Shown here one piece after another: positions 61,539 through 64,000 of a stretch of 64,000 nucleotides of DNA. Position 1 is the stretch's first letter, and each line of letters starts with the position of its first letter. This DNA is from Pogonophryne albipinna (Eukaryota; Chordata; Actinopteri; Perciformes; Artedidraconidae): the NCBI GenBank assembly GCA_028583405.1, contig CM053260.1, positions 11,740,660 through 11,804,659 of the forward strand. The letters are read 5' to 3'. The translations under genes were made by a program, and so were the position numbers. The notes under the pieces were generated by a model. That model made no database searches. It was not told the origin of the DNA and saw nothing but the letters and a program-made list of their open reading frames with translations.

Positions 61539-61903
61539 GTACAAGTCTTCATAATGTTTGTAGCGAGATTTTATCAGCTTTGAGAATAAGAAAAACAACA
61601 GCATAATGACTAACTTCTAATGAATATTGTTGCATATGAATGCAGTTTGAAGGACATTGTTTTTTTTGTCTTCAAGACTGGATAAAGTCAATTGATACTT
61701 TATTAGACTTACATTTACTTAAACAAATAGATTGAATTCAAAAGCGCAATATTTGATTTTCTATTCAAATTTAAAAAATATGAATTAGAAAACATTGGAA
61801 ATATTGTAAAGTACACCTACCTCTTATTTTTTACTTGAGTAAAATACAAACATATTTATGCGTGATTTTTCATGATATCGCAATAACACGTCTCTCTCTG
61901 CAG

Positions 61904-62044
61904 GCTTAGGTTATGGAAGTCAAGTGGTTGTTTTGTACACTGGGGTGTATTACATAATCATCCTGGCCTGGGCGTTTCTCTACCTGTTTTCATCCTTCAC
62001 ATCTGAGCTTCCATGGGCGAGCTGTCAAAACAGCTGGAACACAG
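61904..62044 (+). CDS. SLC6 GABA-type transporter gene B, exon 3 (TM3)
   Basis: 141 nt between acceptor ctctgcag and donor gtatcac. It reads [20 protein letters not shown], then [20 protein letters not shown] and QNSWNT. It differs from gene A exon 3 mainly at the start of TM3 (LYTGV against LYSSI) and in loop residues. Confidence 0.95.
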
Positions 62045-62142
62045 GTATCACAACTTTATTTCCAGATATGACACATACAACTGTGTAAATAATCTACTTC
62101 CTTTATCAATTTTCACAATCCATCTTATTCCTTCATTTTAAG

Positions 62143-62227
62143 ATGCCTGTTTTGAGCATGGTCACAATCAAACATCCTCTCTGCACCAGTTAGGACAAAG
62201 CACGTCTTCCGTTGTAGAGTTTTGGGA
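62143..62227 (+). CDS. SLC6 GABA-type transporter gene B, exon 4 (extracellular loop 2)
   Basis: 85 nt between acceptor cattttaag and donor gtaagt (62228-62233). It reads ACFEHGHNQTSSLHQLGQST and then SSVVEFWE. It has the second loop 2 Cys and a sequon NQT; it is one codon shorter than gene A exon 4. A LTR fragment starts at intron base +7, leaving the six-base donor intact. Exon 5 onward is not in the window. Confidence 0.92.
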
Positions 62228-62233
62228 GTAAGT

Positions 62234-62338
62234 TGTCACGGTCTGTCTGTGTTGTGTTTTGTCTGTCTCTGGTTTCCTGTTTTATTTTGTTTTATTTTGT
62301 GTTCACCCCCTGTCTTGTCTGTTGATTCCTGTCTCTGG
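62234..62338 (+). mobile_element. LTR fragment inserted right after the exon 4 donor of gene B
   Basis: TGTCACGGTCTGTCTGTGTT followed by ttgtctgtctctggtttcct, the 5' part of the LTR family at 49630-50021. It is cut off near 62338 by MITE sequence. Confidence 0.75.
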
Positions 62339-62880
62339 CTGCGTTTCACTTCTCTTATTTTTAATTTCCTCGGTCTCGGTCTCACCGGAAGTTGATTAGT
62401 CTGCGCCATCTTGAGTAGCGTCCCAATGGCCTTATTTTTGCCGGAGGACCGAGGATCGAGGAGCGATAATGGAGGAGCTATAATCGAGGAACCACCAGAC
62501 CATGGCCCCGTCTCAGGTCGGTTAAATGAAATCCTTGCTTCCCTCACTTGCGTCGTTTCCCTGTGTTTAGTCCCTCCCTCCAGGGAAGCATGTAGGGATG
62601 CAAGGAAACCACGAGAAGCAGGGAAATGAGTTTTAAGAGCAATGGGACGTCCTTTCCTCCGGAGCGTCACGTGAAGCGATGTCCGTTTGTGATGACGCCG
62701 CACAGCTGTTCGTCTGACAGCAGCTCTGTCCCCGGGCCCTTCTCACTTCTATTATTTTTCATTTCCTCGCTCCTCGGTCTCTGTCTCACCGGAAGTTGAT
62801 TTGTCTGCGCCATCTTGAGTAGCGTCCCAATGGCCTTATTTTTTCCCGGAGGAGCGAGGAGCGAGGAGCGATAATGGAGG
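62339..62880. mobile_element. Composite of GGCCC-type MITE fragments
   Basis: 62345-62500 and 62745-62880 are two copies of a block with accggaagttgatt, gcgccatcttgagtagcgtc and gaggagcgataatggagg. Between them, 62503-62735 is the inverted match of 10690-10923, starting GGCCCCGTCTCAGGTCGG. The second block opens GGGCCCTTCTCACTTC, like the THAP transposon end. Target duplications were not resolved. Confidence 0.65.
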
Positions 62881-63060
62881 CCCAGATAGCAAAAGATGTT
62901 AAATCAACGTTGAATTATGGTCAAAAATGTAGATTTTTGGTTAAGGTTGAAGATTGATGGTGGATCAACCTTAAATGTTGAAAAGATGTCATTGAATCAA
63001 CGTTGTATTGTGGTCGAATTTAATGATTGAAATGCCAACATTGAATCAATGTTGAATCTA
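62881..63060. repeat. Repeat sharing the CCCAGATAGCAAAA terminus
   Basis: It starts cccagatagcaaaagatgtt and contains TTGAATCAACGTTGA-type motifs, as in the repeats ending at 1385 and 7253 (opposite orientation). The right end is not resolved. Confidence 0.6.
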
Positions 63061-63720
63061 TGCTCTTTGTCTTTTCTTTTCTTTTTTTCTTGATGGGGGA
63101 GGGAGGGGGGTACTCTGTAGGGGGGGCGTGTAGTCTGTGTGTGGGGGTGGGAGAAATATCCCACATAAATCCGAAAAATTCACCAGGGGGTGAATGGTAG
63201 GTGACATCAATGGTCTACAACTTTTCAATAAGAAGTTACAGATTTTTGAAATAGTTGCAGATTTTGCTTTTAAAAAAAAAAAAGGACGTTGAATCGAATG
63301 GGCTAGGACTCGATTTTCTAGGACCTTGGGAAATACAAAAGATTACCGAAAAGATTGGAGTTTGACCCCCGTAAAAAAATGTTGTTTTTTTTTGTTTTGT
63401 CTTTTATCAAAATATATCTATTCCGACTTACTTTTTGACGCTGAATCCAACGGTGCCAGTCTCGAAGCTGTACGACCCCTAGTGGCTAAGATAATCATAA
63501 ATAACTGTCTCAAAGGCTTGGAAAAATATATTTTTTAAATCAAACACCATATTCTGGGTCAGCGCGCTGCCCCGAACGTGCCCATATAACTTTCGTTACA
63601 CAAGGCCTTACGGTTCTCCTTAATTGGCTGGGGTCAAGGGGCTTTCTATTTTGCGTTATATCTCGATGTTTTCCTGTCAAAATCGAGTTGCACACTGGCA
63701 GGTCAGTGACCAGGATGAGA
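63061..63720. other. Intron or intergenic, nothing recognised
   Basis: G-rich run at 63100-63150, then AT-rich sequence; no exon of gene B found. Confidence 0.4.
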
Positions 63721-63723
63721 TTA

Positions 63724-64000
63724 AGGCCACACGAGGACGAAAACGGCTAAACGCATAGGATTAACGCAAACGCAATCGCAAAAAAGCTTCCGTCCACACG
63801 CAATATTCACCGGATAGTGTCTGTCCACACGAGACAGCTCCGTTTAGCTCCAACCGCTGGAGAAGCTGCAGTACATATGCAGGAGCCTGTACGTGGCGCT
63901 GTAACTTCCTCCACAAAAGCAGCGAAGAAGCATGGTTGTCATGGTTGCCCTTCTGTTTATTCTCCGCGGTGGGGGCCGAGGGAACCGGGCAGAGTTTTTC
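63724..64000. mobile_element. Left end of a PIF/Harbinger-like element
   Basis: After TTA (63721-63723) the sequence opens AGGCCACACGAGGACGAAAA and repeats gtccacacg-type motifs, typical of fish Harbinger ends. The other end lies beyond the window. Confidence 0.45.

Overview
The window looks like a teleost fish chromosome. It has intron-bearing vertebrate genes with GT-AG splice sites, Rex3-type LINEs with a GATG/ATCC tail, chromodomain Ty3/gypsy elements, fish-type hAT, PIF/Harbinger-like and piggyBac-like elements, and long CA/GT microsatellites. I see no bacterial signals. Most long open frames belong to transposons; the host genes are visible only as short exons.

Host genes. Gene A is on the minus strand and encodes a SLC6 sodium/chloride-dependent transporter of the GABA/betaine/taurine branch. 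Its exons 1-7 run from 30643 down to 2832 (30454-30643, 29496-29630, 20639-20779, 19911-19998, 19700-19832, 11614-11748, then exon 7), and the gene continues past the left edge. Exon 7 (TM6) is present twice, at 7603-7706 and 2832-2935, because a segment of at least 5.8 kb is tandemly duplicated. Gene B is on the plus strand and is a close SLC6 paralogue. Its exons 1-4 lie at 60938-62227 and the rest is beyond the right edge. A and B are divergent (head to head), with about 30 kb of mobile DNA between their first exons. A DUF4806-like gene (4578-6176, plus strand) lies antisense inside a gene A intron, between the two exon 7 copies. Its last exon appears again at 157-308, and the 5352-5515 exon carries a frameshift.

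Layout. 1-8.87 kb: the tandem duplication, with Rex3 fragments and a (CA)n tract. 8.0-11.4 kb: a four-level nest, with Rex3 interrupted by a solo LTR, that LTR by a GGCCC-ended DNA transposon, and that by a degenerate hAT; the three inner insertions have target-site duplications. 11.85-18.83 kb: a retrovirus-like LTR element with near-identical LTRs and almost no coding capacity. 18.9-30.6 kb: a piggyBac-like MITE, a hAT carrying a satellite and a Harbinger-like element, a second hAT, LINE tails, and gene A exons 1-5. 33.7-35.4 kb: a jockey-type LINE. 36.77-46.65 kb: a DNA transposon with long inverted ends and a THAP-domain gene, split by an intact Ty3/gypsy chromovirus (40112-45532). 47-50 kb: solo LTRs, a Harbinger-like MITE and a LINE-like tail. 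53.68-58.93 kb: a second, frameshifted chromovirus on the minus strand. 60.9-62.2 kb: gene B. 62.2-64 kb: LTR and MITE fragments.

Most notable points: the duplicated 104-nt SLC6 exon with a nested antisense gene; Gln and His at a substrate-site position in TM1 where the human relatives I recall have Glu, Gly or Tyr; self-complementary primer sites suggesting self-primed reverse transcription in both chromoviruses; a THAP transposon that could be the autonomous source of GGCCC-ended MITEs; and an LTR starting at intron base +7 of gene B. The exon and repeat boundaries were read by eye. Family names rest on recognised motifs, not on database searches.
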